64,000 nucleotides of DNA, taken from the NCBI GenBank assembly GCA_004352715.1, contig SCFE01000049.1, forward strand, positions 670,510 to 734,509, in the 5' to 3' direction. Of the stretch, positions 11,750 to 24,184 are shown in pieces. The notes below the pieces were generated by a model. The model ran no database searches, was not told where the DNA came from, and worked only from the letters and a program-made list of their open reading frames with translations. Origin of the DNA: Hofstenia miamia (Eukaryota; Xenacoelomorpha; Acoela). Position numbers and translations under genes: made by a program. Positions within the stretch are counted from its first letter, which is position 1; every line of letters starts with the position of its first letter.

Positions 11750-12985
11750 GGGTGCATTCACACAGAAAGATTGTGCTTGCTAGAGCGAGCTTTTTCCTTC
11801 ACACAGAAAGCGAGCTTGCGCTAGCTTTAAATCTTGGGTATTCACACAGAGAGATTGCGATATTTTCTAGCAATGTATTAAAGCCAGAGTGTTCACACAG
11901 CGCGATTGTGCGAGCTTGGGCTCGCTAGAGATTTAAACAGTTGAGTTACTGAGAGAGCATTCACACAGAAAGATTTATCGCAATCCCAATTAAACCTAGC
12001 GCGAGCGATATTTTCTACCACATGTTTAAAGATAGTTCTATTCACACAGAAAGCGCGCGAGTGCGCGATTGTAAAAGATTGTAAATTTGATTTTAAACAT
12101 GCTAAATATTTTTGACGATGACATCTCCCAATAATTTAAATTCATGCCAAAAATTTGTACGAAGTACGTATAATATATTTAGTTTCAAATTATTATTTAA
12201 TATTATCACAAAAATGGTATTATTGAACATATTTGTAAAATAGGTTTTGTCCACAACACTTTTTATTTATAGCAGTTACTAGTTGAAGTATAGTAACTGC
12301 TATTAATAAAAAATGTTTTGATTTCTATATTCTTAAAATCTGCCTAAATTAGAAAAAGTTTTTTAATTCACCCGTAATTTAGAATTTCAAAAAATATAAA
12401 TTGCATTAAGGTTTATCAAAATATTAAATAATTTAAGAAAAACAATAATTTTAATGAAGAATTTAATAGGCTGTCTAATCGCATAGATTCCATTGTATCA
12501 AATGATTTTCAGTTAGTTATTTACATAAAGATCAATTAAATTGTAATAATGTTTACATATTAAAAATTATCCACTTTGATTCGCTCAAATGCAATAAAAT
12601 ATAACAATGTGTAGAGAATATTATTGAATATTTTCCTAATAGCAATTAAAAGCTCGCGTTCTGTGTGAACACTCTCGTATTAATACATTGCTAGAAATCT
12701 ATCGCAAGCGCAAGCTCGCTTTCTGTGTGAATTCAACTATCTTAAAACATGTGTTAAAAAATATAGCAAGCGCACGCCGTCTGTGTGAATTCAACTATCT
12801 TAAAACATGTGTTTAAATTACAAGCGCGATATCGCAATCTCTCTGTGTGAATACCCTCCTTTATTTCCTCTTGTTTAAATCTCAAGATTGGCTTTATCGC
12901 TCGCTTTCTGTGTGAATTCAACTATCTTAAAACATGTGTTAAAAATACAAGCGCTATATCGCAAGCTTTCTGTGTGAATGCACCC
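11750..12985. mobile_element. Harbinger-like element with arrayed subterminal repeats
   Basis: The ends are GGGTGCATTCACACAGAAAG (left) and CTTTCTGTGTGAATGCACCC (right), a 20-bp perfect inverted pair. Both are bordered by TTA (11747-11749 and 12986-12988), the 3-bp duplication typical of PIF/Harbinger. The unit TTCACACAGA(A/G)AG recurs about six times in the left 300 bp, and its complement about six times in the right 350 bp, interspersed with GCGAT/GCTCGC-rich words and, on the right, a repeated AACTATCTTAAAACATGTGT. The 550-bp core is AT-rich with no ORF, so the element is non-autonomous. The repeated units look like transposase-binding arrays (inference). Confidence 0.75.
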
Positions 12986-12988
12986 TTA

Positions 12989-15900
12989 CAATTTAGTTGT
13001 TACTGCGTATATTGCTTGTAAATATTTTACGATAATTACGATTGGCCATGGGCAAGTCCGGGTTTAGTCCAAAGTATTGGAAACGCAGTTTTATTAATAA
13101 AAGTATTTCTAGTAGAGATGGATAAATAAGGTTTTGGAGACCGTTGGATAGAAATTGTGAAAAGGCTTGAGAGTCACCTTCACGTCAAATATGCATGTGC
13201 GCGCATTCATGAGTAAACTCACCGTTCAAACCAACCGCATCACATTCCCAGTTACGCTCATAATCATCAAATGTTGCAAAATATATATTATTAATCCGAC
13301 ATATTTTCTCAAATGTTTATGGTAATCGGCAATACATACAAAAAAACTATTTAAACCATGTTCTGGTACTTTTTCGATTTTTTACGAATAATTTTATAAA
13401 AAACAAGGAAGAACATTTGTATAAAAAAATCAGAACTAAATTGAAACAATATGAAACTTTCCAAGCTAAACAGTATTATAATGAGCGAAATTGTTATTTT
13501 CCAGGTAGGGTAACCATATAGCATATAAGGTCTATATAGGCTAATAGGTCATATTTTGGGAAAGGTGTCAGTTACACTTTAACAAAGTAGAGTAATAGAT
13601 AAAAAAAAATTTTATGGATGAAATCATCACAACTACATATATTTGAAATATATTGATAATCAAGTGTTTTATTATCAAATTTTGTAGATTTATTCTACAT
13701 AATATTTGTGTAAGAATTTTTGTATCAGATTTATTGTTGTATCATAAATTGTACATCCGTACTCAAGTACCATAAATTTAATCCAATCTACTAATATTGA
13801 AATTTCAATAGATTCAGAAGTGTGATGCATGAGATATAGGGTTTTGTCATTTCCTAGTTGATATACCTCATCCTGATGTATACGAACCATCCTAGAGACA
13901 GTTACAATATACAATAACAAAATGTTAATACATCTGGAAAAAAGATTAAATGGAAGACACGAAATTTATATTTGCTTTTTGAAATCAACTGTTATGTAAA
14001 ATTTGTTGACAACAGCAAAATTATTGATTACCACCAAAATCCAAGCTATGATCAGCTGGAAAAATACGAACAGTGTTGAAGTTAATTTGAAGAGCGTGCC
14101 TCAAAACAAGGTTGATGCAGGGACATTTCCATTCAGGGGCGGATCTGTCTTAAAACAATACCTGTCTAAAAAACAGAACAAATAGTATTGCAAGGTTTAC
14201 TCAAGAAATAGTGGCGATGGATATACACATGAATTTTGATACATGATGGGAAAGAACTTGACCTTGTGACTAGTGTGAAATAAACCAGGTGTTTTTCTCT
14301 TGGTGTTGGAAAAACACTTACCAAAGAATAACAGCCCTTTGTTGTACTTTGAAAATTCGTTTAATTTTATAGAGGTGCATTGCTATCCCGAGCAAAAATA
14401 GACTTTGAAATTTAACAATAAAATATGCAAATCGATTGAAAACAAGGAAGAGGAGCTTATGAATGTTGGGTTGAGAAAAATAGTGGAGGGATTGTTGCTA
14501 ACTGGTTTGATAATTAAATGGTTTTGCAGTTGTCTACATATGCAGTTTGTGATTCAATATAACAAGTCACAAGATTTAACTTCAAGACAAAGTGAAAAAT
14601 CAACATTGAATGTCCAAATATTGTATTTGAATACAACATGAGTATGGGAGGCGCAAAGATATTTTATATGATTTTGCCTATATTTGCTGTTTCTATAAAA
14701 GATATCATTACTATTTTTAAAGTTATATAAATAACTTTTAATACTATTTGGCAAAAACTTGTTTCTATATTTCAGATTTATTAGTGAGGATTAATGATAG
14801 TTAGTAGTTTCTACTTTTTGCTTCACTTGTGTACAGATGTATCATTTATCATACATAAACAAAATATTCCATGGGAGTATTTCATAACTAAATTAATATT
14901 TATATGTCTAACATAATGATAAATGAAGTAAGCTGGGTGTAAAAAGATTTAATATATGCCAAGTTATTGCTTACTGGACTGAACAGATTTTTAAACATTT
15001 AGTTTACTTTATGTGTTACAAAACTTAAAGAAAATTATATTTTTCTACAGTATCTCCACTAGGCTTGGAAAGTTCAGAAAGTTTACAATATACTTTTCAG
15101 ATAAAGAGTTTGCTTATAATTTTATGATTTAACAAAACCATATAAATAAGATAAATAACAATACTCTTTTTAATATATTCTGAAAGATAGAAATAAAGTG
15201 TAAATGATCAAGTTTTCAACAGTTTAGACTTTATTATCTTTTTAGCATATAAACATGTATAGGTTTATTTAAAAGATAACAATACCAAATTTACATTTAT
15301 TGTGATATATGACTTTTATTTAGTTAATAAAATTCTAATTGTTGTTTATTATTCACAACCTCACATCCATTAAGAATGATTACCACTACATATAATTAAT
15401 GTAATACTGTTTGACAATGAAGTACATAACAACTTGCAGTTACATTCAAAATAGTGATCAAATAGCAACTGCTTAGCACAAAATCCCTATGCCTAACAAT
15501 TTAACCTATAACAATTTTTATTTAACCCCAAGTCAAAAGCATCCTGTAAGGATGACAGGAATTAGGTTTCTACAAGGATGTCAGCAATAGATTATAGCTT
15601 GCATATGAATTCACAATCACTCATGAACTACAAAGAGTTCCTACAAATAATTCAGCAAAATATAAAATAATACAAGATCAAATTTGTGGATTAATAAGTT
15701 TAAGAAAATTCCTTTACAAATTTAGAAGTAAGCTTAAACTGGATTACTTTACTAGCTGAAAAGTTCAATTAGAAAAAATAACCAATTTATTTATAATTTA
15801 TTAAGAGTGCAGAATAACTCAACTTTCCTATTTCTTTTTCTATAGCCATCTTTTTTCTAAGTGTGACATAGTCAGGGTTTTTTAGTTGAGTTTGAGTTTT

Positions 15901-16262
15901 TGTTTTGAGTTCAAGTTTTAGTATTTTTTTTAAATTCTGAGTTCAATTGAGCTTTTTCTAATTCCAACTATTTTTTGAAAAAGACACAATTTATTTTACA
16001 AAGGTTCTCAGTTCTGTAAGCTGAAAAAAATGTTTGCAATTACAAAGAAGCTGAAATTTGAAATAATTCAAATTTTATGGTAACTGTAATTGGATTTTTG
16101 ATTGAGTCCAGGGTTTGTGAACTCATTCAAATTCAAGATCTTAACATTCAGAGTACTAGACAACTTTTGACATTGTCACTTTTGGGTGCTTTGAGTTGTA
16201 ATGAACAAACCTGAATCATTTATGTTGAATTTCAAATAGAGACCAAACTGGATATATCTTAG
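12989..16262. other. AT-rich DNA, no gene recognised
   Basis: About 3.3 kb. Short open stretches (minus 13690-13920; plus 14003-14185 and 14405-14641) have no recognisable motifs or start context. The right-hand part leads into a gag relic at 16263, so some of it may be unrecognisable family-B leader/gag sequence. Confidence 0.5.
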
Positions 16263-16748
16263 TTGTGTCAACTCCTAATGTTGTGCCTTCTGAATATTCT
16301 TCATAGGATATATTTACTCATATCACTTACAGTATTAAATTCGCAATCTATTGCTGATTTGAACAGAAATGTGGCTTGGAGGATAAACTTTCAACATTTA
16401 TTAAAAAAGCTATCAAAGCATAACTTCCAATTGACAATTATAACAAAATTTCTAATCAAATTAAAAAATAACACTGCAACATTTGTTCCTAAAAGTAATA
16501 AACCTACAAGAAAAAATTCCTTACCATCCATTGACATCAATGCCAAGTCCAAATCACCATTCAGTGATAAAGCTCTGAAATACATTAACCTAAATATGGT
16601 GCATTGTAAAAATCATGGACAAAAAGGACACAACAGTCCCAACTGTGCTAAAACTATTCACCTTATTGCAGACAAATGTTGCTACTACACAGATGATAGT
16701 AACATAAGTGAATCCAACTCTGAATCTGACAAAGATTTAAAGCATTAA
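16263..16748 (+). pseudogene. gag: gag C-terminal relic, Gypsy family B-like
   Basis: The tail of this 161-codon open stretch reads VHCKNHGQKGHNSPNCAKTI then HLIADKCCYYTDDS. It parallels the nucleocapsid of family-B copy B3 (CYGCRQKGHKKPDC then NVIGDKEAYYDDED). The knuckle is broken: the second cysteine of CX2C is His. The basic Asn/Lys-rich stretch before it also fits the segment between capsid and nucleocapsid. The first part is probably not original gag sequence. Confidence 0.6.
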
Positions 16749-16814
16749 GTGCACTGACTCACAGCTGTGTAGGAATGGTCCATGTGACAACAAATTTGAA
16801 CAGAAATGGGATTG

Positions 16815-17295
16815 TAAAGTAGAATAATCCCAGAATCAATTCTGCAAAAAAAGAATAAGAAAAGGATTAGTCAGTCAAAGACAATTATCATTGAATTAAA
16901 ACATGATGAAATTAATATTAATTGTAAATTATTATCAATTTAAGTTTACCATCATTAATTTTGCAAAATGCAATTAAGAGTGAATATTACCAAATAATAC
17001 TTGTCAAAACAAGTAGGCAAAACAAAGGGGGCAATATCACTTCCATTATTTTTAGCCATTTTGGCAGATGACTTAAAATTCAAATCAAAAGGTACTTTTT
17101 GATCTGAAACTATAAATAGAGAAAAATCATTTGAAGAACAGTTGAAGTAAATTCATTGAAAATCTTATCTTTAGATTTAACCTGGTTTGCTTATTATTAA
17201 ATCATGTCAAGTTTTTCTCTGTTTAGCTGACTATTGATTCTTTAAACAACATGTATGCAACAATGAAACTTCCAAGAAATGGTTGGATCACAAAT
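16815..17295 (+). mobile_element. family-B-like LTR fragment (5' portion)
   Basis: It shares long stretches with the LTR at 42202, e.g. TTTTAGCCATTTTGGCAGAT near 17050 and the CTATTGATTC / GGTTGGAT words further on. It carries TATAAATA near 17111. The copy stops abruptly near 17295, where element D ORF3 sequence begins on the opposite strand. Confidence 0.6.
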
Positions 17296-18800
17296 GTAGA
17301 AGCCAATTCTTAATTTTCCACTCAGCAGGGCAAATAGTGAGCTTGTGCATACATTTCTTCACAAGGCACTCTCAGGTGTTCTGATCAAGAGGCAGTTGAA
17401 TATGTGGATCCTGTGTTAGGAAAATAGAAATGACCCAGATGGCTTCATGAGACTGGATGGGTGGTACAAACTTTTTGGAAAACAGGTGATCAGCAACATT
17501 TTGTTAGTCTTGTGAGGTATAGGCAATTCTTAGCTCCATAAGGGCCTCTCTACAGATCTTTAGTACTGAGATGTAGGACTGTGGATGTTTATAGTGGGCC
17601 AAATAGACTCAGGGTTTCTATCTGCCTTAGGGTTAGTCCAGACTTCATCTATCTCAGCAAGAGTTGCAGCACTTTGAGAAAATGCAAAACTAACATGCAT
17701 ATCTGTGACTAGAGCAAGACCAGGCCAGTTAGCATTGATTCATTTGAGAGTTTGTGACTGGGTTACTGTATCTATGATAAGCCTTGTGTCAACTGCAAGG
17801 TGATGGGTGGGTATCTTTTTGACCAGAAGAAGGTCTGTGTAAACTAACTTGGCTATCAAAAAAATGCTGGAATGATACATGCTGGTCAGATGATAATAGT
17901 GAGTGTAAAGAATCGTGAAGTTCTCCATCCTAAAAGGAAGATTAACAACTTCCTCAGGTATCTCGTCCTGATACTCTTCCTTAACAAATATAACTAGACA
18001 GATGTTCTTGACTTTGGCCAGTCAGTACATGATCTCAATTTTTTCCATTACTTTGGGCTGATTAACTTCACCAACTCAGAAAGAGTAGACAATAAGTAAA
18101 TTGTTGAAATCAATATTAACGCACTCAAATTTCTGGATTGTGCACTTGTTGTTCAACAGCTGGCACAGGTACATTAAGTTAAAATCTTTGTTGAACATGG
18201 TATGCCCTGTGCTGTGCCAGTATGATCATTTTAGTCCTCTGTGTATCTTGGAGTTGTAGCAGATGATGGTGTTTACTATGCTCTGCATTGATACCAATGG
18301 GATGAAGTCCACTGCACACATGAGGTTCTTTGTGTTATATGTCCAGCATAACTTATTTTTCATTTCCTCAGATAAGTTGTTGTGTACAAAACTAACTGCC
18401 TTAGGGGTTGTGATAAAATATAAATGTAAAACTTTGTCTCCTACCTTAGAGGTTTTCCTTTGCTGCTCTTCACCTAACACTAGTGGAAGTGTATGATGAT
18501 GGGCCAGGACTAGAGGGATTTCAAGTCACTGTGGGATGTTATAATGTTAGCACGCAGATTCCCAAGGAGGCTATTTGGCGCCCCAAGTAGTTGTCTGAGG
18601 TCTGCTCCCAAGGGGCTATTTGGTGCCAGAAGTAGTTGATGGAATCACACTCCTGAGGGGCTATTTGGTGCCCCCAAGTAGTCCTGGGGTCTGCTATCTG
18701 AGTCCTCTTGCATCCTTCCTCTCTTATGGGATACACTATCCTCTGCTTGATGAGGAGTGTCATCTTGGCTCTATTCATCTTGGGGGTTATATCTTTGCCT
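17296..18800 (-). pseudogene. ORF3 of element D (unknown function), decayed
   Basis: Follows integrase. The N-terminal part (18539-18778) has three near-repeats, GHQIAP, WHQIAP and GRQIAS. Then KVGDKVLHLYF (about 18410-18445), NNLSEEMKNKLCWTYNTKNL and CAVDFIPLV match the ORF3 of E1 (KVGDETLHPYY, DNISEETKDQLRRTYNGRDM, CSIDVIPFV). Further on, LCQLLNNKCTIQKFECVNID matches LCQFLNSGKTIDSFKCVNID in E1. The distal part (about 17297-17450), FLTQDPHIQLP and KIKNWLL, matches family B TMQDPELRLP and TKNWLLKG. Several frameshifts and stops. It has no evident membrane segment or signal peptide, so it is not an obvious envelope gene. Confidence 0.7.
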
Positions 18801-18833
18801 CACTTATCTTCTTGTGGGCAGCTGGTTCTTGGT

Positions 18834-20655
18834 TCATTTCATCTGATGCGGCTTAGTTGCTAAACATAAAGATTTACTAAGTTCCCAATCTTGGGTATTT
18901 AAGTGATCAAAATACTCTTGGTCCTTAACTCTACATCTAGGCAAAATATGAGTAGCAGTAATGTTGCTACTATTACCAAGGTTATTGTCATAATCAACCT
19001 TGGTGAGGTCATCTTCCTCACAGTCAGTAAGGTTAGCATAATTCTCAAGTTCATTCACTCCGTCATCAACAAGTGAAAATTCACTGTTAGGGTCAATGAC
19101 AACATTACTAATGTCTTTAATAGTTTGTTTGAGTCATTGGAAATGGGTGAATCTCCCATTACTTAATAAATATCTATGGTGGTCTAACACCTTTGTAATA
19201 CTAAACAGACCTTGCCAGTTAGTAGCAAGCTTCTGTACCTAATTTGCATCAGTGATCTGGCAAGGAAAATAAGCAAAGACTTTGTTGCTGATCTTGTGTG
19301 GCTAACTATACAGCTTGTGATTGAAATTCTGCTGTTGATGGATAACAGATTGGTTAGTGTTCCAACAGATGGTTAAATGTACTTCTTGGAACTCATGTAA
19401 CATATGATTCACAAAATTCTCCAATCTAGGTTTGTTATAATCAGGGAACATGATGGAAAGAGGCATACTTGCCTCATGACCAAACATAGCCTTAAAGGGC
19501 TCACTTTAGTAGTAATATGCACCACAGTGTTATAGAAGTACTCTACTGCCTCAATAGCTTGTTTCCAATTTCTACCCACTGCTTGGGCAAGAGTGACTCA
19601 AATAAGTTTGATAACAGTGTGGTTGAGTCTTTCCATGACTCTGTTCAACTGTGGATGATATGCAGTGGTGAACTCATGGAGTACCTTGAGCTCCTTCATT
19701 AAGGTCTCCATAAGGTGGTTGTCAAATTGAGGGCTATGATCTGAAATTAGGCACTCCATGGGCCCAAACTTAAGAATCCATTCCTTGACTACTTTTTCTC
19801 TAATAACTTTGGCAGTGGTGCTGTTGAGGGGGATGAGTCAAGCATACTTTGTCAATAAGCATAAGAAGGTACTTGTACCCCTCCTCAACATGAGAGAGCT
19901 TCTCAATGTCCATATGCACAACTTCATTTGTGTGTTCTGCTATGTAGCTCAGCTCACTGCTCCAGGAAATGTCCAGCTCTTTGTAATAGACAAGTAGTGC
20001 ATTTGTTGATCACATTTTGCACTGTGACTCTAATACTGATAGTTACATATCTTGCATTAAATGTTCACTCTGTTTGAATGATACCTAAGTGGCCTTTCTC
20101 ATGAATTTTCCACACCTGGTCTCTTTGAAAATATTCAAGGACTGCCAGTCAACTATTTCAGCTCTGTGTGTAAAGCAGGCCTGCATTGGTCTGTTTCCAA
20201 TTATAGCACTGAAAGCATCTACTGGCAACAGGGCTGAGGATGGAATTATCATTCTTTAGCTTAGCTATGATCTCACTCAATACTTTGTTGAGGCATTGGT
20301 GGTGTGTGATTTCTGCTTTGGTAATCTCCTCTTTCACAAAAATAGGGAGGATCTCATTTCCATTGTGATCTGCATTGATCTCAGGCATACACTCATAGTT
20401 GCTGAAGGGAATAAACCTGAATGCTGTCTTTTCTCTGTGTGGCTTCCAGAGGTCAAGCTCATAGCTAGGGAGAGCAGTCAAATCATCTGCATTGCTGTGC
20501 AGTCTCCCTGGACAGTGTTTGATGAATAATGTAAAATCATTAAGATACTTGATCCACCAGGCAACAATGTTGGACTTGTCCCTGGAGAAATTCTTCAGCC
20601 ATGCCAGTGCTGAGTTATTAGTATATACAGTGAACTGATTGCCCAAAAAAGGCAA
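18834..20655 (-). pseudogene. pol: RNase H (distal) and integrase of element D, decayed
   Basis: 20158-20655 is open and reads TNNSALAWLKNFSRDKSNIV then RLHSNADDLTALPSY, the distal RNase H region of E1/E2. Integrase follows in broken frames: HEKGHLGI..., a Cys pair, MFGHEASMPLSIMFPDY (19302-19487), and the acidic tail NLTDCEEDDLTKVDY (18834-19058) matching the C-terminus of E1 pol. The central catalytic core is too shifted to judge its residues. Confidence 0.75.
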
Positions 20656-20723
20656 AATTTCTTCAGACTTTCAACTAAAGCTAGCATTTCTGACTTGGTC
20701 ACACAATAATTTAGCTTGGTGTT

Positions 20724-21755
20724 TCAGAGCTTGTGGCTGAAGTACTGGATGTGGTTCTCTTTCCCATCAATAACCTGACTGAGCATGCCACTGATAGCAA
20801 TGAAACTGGCGTTACAGTCAATAAGGAATTCTTTTGAATAATCTGGTGTGGTTAAGCTGGGAATTCTTCTAAGTTCTTTCTTAATGGCATTGAGCTCTTC
20901 TTGCTCTACCCAGCTCCATTTAAATTCAGCATTGCACTGTAGTAAGTTAGAGATGTGCTTGGTTTTATTAGCTAACTCCAAGATGAAGGCGCCATAATAG
21001 TTCAAAAAATCCCATAAGGCATTGCACTTCCTTACAATAACAGGGAGTTTCAATTTTATCAAGAAGGTCTTTCACATTGATCTTGATGGAAATACGACTG
21101 GGTTCAATGATTCTCCCAAGGAAAGTAACATGTGGTTGTTACAAAGAACACTTATTTCCATTGACTCAGAGACCCAATTCATATAACAAATTAAGAGTGT
21201 GTCCAAGCCTTTCCAGATGCCAGAGAAATTGTTACCAGTGATGAGAATATCATCCATATAGGCCATTATACCTGGCTCAAGTACATTAGCACCATTTCTG
21301 AGCATGTGAGTAACATAGTGCTGAAACATTGCCAGGAGATCCTCAATGTGTGGAAGCAGATATGCATCCTTCACTGTAACATCATTGAGATTTCTAAAGT
21401 CCACACAAAGGCAGTACTTGTCATCTTGTTTAATAAAGACTGTGGGAGCTGCATAAGGGCTATTGCTAGCCTGAATAAGGCCACTTTCTATGAGATTGCT
21501 CAGGATCTTTTCATATTCTTCTTGGAGGTTTTCCAGAACTCTTCTTACAGGCAGGTGAATTGGATGATCATTCTTAGTTACTATGGAATGCTGCTTGCCA
21601 ACAGCCTGGCCAACACTGATTGAACTGTAATTGAAGAGCTCATTATCCTGCCAGAGCAAGCAAGAAAGTGACTCATGCTCCTGAGAGCTAAGATGCAGAT
21701 GTGTCCACTCATTAACAGGGGATCCAAATGTTGTCACTTGGCTCTGCCAGATCAT
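20724..21755 (-). pseudogene. pol: reverse transcriptase of element D, internally deleted
   Basis: The 5' part (21072-21755) has SISVGQAVGKQHSI, NSPYAAPTVFIKQDDKYCL and CVDFRNLNDV. It then jumps from LLPHIEDLLAMFQHY to VTHMLRNGANVLEPGIMAYM followed by DDIL. Compared with E2, about 60 residues containing palm motif A (the LDLCKAYWQ stretch) are missing, so the enzyme cannot be functional although the YMDD-type motif remains. The connection and start of RNase H follow at 20724-21062 (LIDCNASFIAISGMLSQ) after a frameshift. Confidence 0.85.
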
Positions 21756-24181
21756 GAATGGCAGTTAGTATTGATGAAAAGGTGGTGGCCTGGAATTCCA
21801 GATGAACCAGAGTTGCAACAAGTTTCAGTTGAGACAGGTCTATCTTAACCAGAGAATCAGAACTATTTAAGATAGTAACACATGTCTTTCCTTTTGAGAC
21901 AAGACAGAGATTGGGGGAGAAGTTAACTCCATAGAATCAATTTCCCTTAAATCCAGAAATCATAACATTGCCAATGTATGAAGAGTTGGTGATGATGGGA
22001 ACATGTCGCCAATGATGAGGCGTAAAAAATTACACATTTGGAATGCTTAAAGAGATGTCCTGCTTGGGGACAGGGGTAAGCTCTTGCCAACATTTACTTT
22101 CTCTGATGGAGATGGTGTTATTACCATAATTGATAATGCACGAATTCTGTTCAGGAAAATCATTTCCAAAAATTATGTCAAATGGGAGTGGCTGATTGCA
22201 AGTATCAATGACAATTAGATCAACAATAGTTCTTGCTGAATCCCTAGCTCTAGCTTCAGTATACGACCTTTGAGTGAAAGGGAATTTCCAGAAGCATCCA
22301 ACAGACTTGCAGTGGATGGAAGTAAATCATTTCATGACAGACACAACTTAGAGCAACAGGAGTTGCTAATAATGAAGGCTGAGGCCCTGGTATTGATGGT
22401 AACATTTATCAAAGAAGCATTTATATCTACTGGGATAATGTTAGTGTAGAATTGCAGGCTGTAATTGTAATTATGCTAGAAAACTAATTGACTCTGCAGA
22501 AGGTTTTACATAGAGACATGATGACAGCCCTGATTCTGGGGAAACAGGTTAATAGAGAACTTATAAAAATAAACATTGGTAATTCATCCAAGTAATCAAT
22601 ACTTTTAGGTAACTCCAAGATGACCAACTCACATGGCTTCCAGCCAAAGCAAAGGCTTTAGGAACATTGAAGTGCTCAACCTAGTGCATGGTGCTACCCT
22701 ATTTGTCTCACTTATTAATTTCTATCTCACAGGAAAACAAACATCTCATTTTCATTGTTGTCTCTCAGCTCACTTAATAATAGTCTGTAATTGCCAGACA
22801 TTCACACTAGCCAGTGGCATGGTATCATCACAGTGTCATAAAATATAAGTGCATGTACGTGTTGAACATTGAATGAGAGTTTGATTATTACCTTATATGT
22901 AACCATATCCATAACCTAATTGGTCCACAATTTAAGCTGGTAATATCTGTTGATCCCCAGGAGCTACATGTTGCCCTGTGCTCAAGAAAGCACTCCCAAA
23001 TTGTTACCACACTTACGCAATTATTTTCATACTAAAAATCAGTATTCAAATAACTGAAGAAGAATTAAACAGTAATTGAGGCTAGATATTGACCTTTCTG
23101 GGCATTGTGTCTCAATTTATACAATTTCAAATAATNTTGAGGCTAGATAAAATCTATTAACCTTTTTCAACATTGTCTCTCAATTTATACAATTCAAATA
23201 ATTACCTGTCCTTGTTTACAATGAAAATTAATAACTGATAATCATGTCATTGACTTATTGACTTCCCTCGCAAATTAAATTTGAGCATATAATTATGTAG
23301 CACCAAATCAAGGGGACATGAAGCAGTTTTNTAATCAATACTTTTAGGTAACTCCAAGATGACCAACTCACATGGCTTCCAGCCAAAGCAAAGGCTTTAG
23401 GAACATTGAAGTGCTCAACCTAGTGCATGGTGCTACCCTATTTGTCTCACTTATTAATTTCTATCTCACAGGAAAACAAACATCTCATTTTCATTGTTGT
23501 CTCTCAGCTCACTTAATAATAGTCTGTAATTGCCAGACATTCACACTAGCCAGTGGCATGGTATCATCACAGTGTCATAAAATATAAGTGCATGTACGTG
23601 TTGAACATTGAATGAGAGTTTGATTATTACCTTATATGTAACCATATCCATAACCTAATTGGTCCACAATTTGGGCTGGTAAGATCTGTTGATCCACAGG
23701 AGCTACATGTTGCCCTGTGCCTGAGAAAGCACTCCCAAATTGTCACTGCACTTAAGCAATTATTTTCATACTAAAATCAGTAATCAAAATAACAGAAGAA
23801 AAAGTAAACAGTAGTTGAGGCTAGATAAAATCTATTAACCTTTTTCAACATTGTCTCTCAATTTATACAATTCAAATAATTACCTGTCCTTGTTTACAAT
23901 GAAAATTAATAACTGATAATCATGTCATTGACTTATTGACTTCCCTCGCAAATTAAATTTGAGCATATAATTATGTAGCACCAAATCAAGGGGACATGAA
24001 GCAGTTTTCGTAAACTGAAATCAAACTAAGGAGATACGTCATACTGACATCATAACAAATATTAAATATACTAAATAATAATCGCGAATTTTCCCAGAGT
24101 GACTCTACATTAGTATGCAACAGCAAAGTGATTACCAAGAATATTGTGCACAAGTTTTCTAGGAGGCAGCACTCCAACTAG
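21756..24181 (-). pseudogene. protease region of element D, interrupted by an LTR
   Basis: The protease N-terminal segment (LVGVLPPRKL, about 24150-24180) is separated from the rest (21756-22444) by the inserted LTR. The active-site triplet, DTG in E1, is NTR here within VTINTRAS (about 22381-22403), and several frameshifts follow. Downstream, KGKTCVTILNSSDSLVKI matches the protease-RT linker of E1/E2. Confidence 0.75.
22445..24109 (-). mobile_element. family-A-like solo LTR inserted in element D
   Basis: Starts TGTAGAATTGCAGGCTG and ends GAGTGACTCTACA on the plus strand (LTR oriented minus). It is bordered by TTAG on both sides (22441-22444 and 24110-24113), a perfect 4-bp target duplication. 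No internal region, so a solo LTR. It is longer than the 939-bp E1 LTR because a segment is present twice (22593- and 23332-), with single Ns at 23135 and 23331. The duplication may be an assembly artefact. Confidence 0.88.
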
Positions 24182-24184
24182 TCT

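Noticed and set aside
11750-12985. Regularly spaced short repeats resembling a CRISPR array
   Set aside because: Units are in mirrored orientation within inverted termini and a target duplication, in eukaryotic DNA; a transposon.
22633-23587. Two identical 71-codon frames (22633-22848, 23372-23587)
   Set aside because: They come from the duplicated LTR segment and are not protein-coding.
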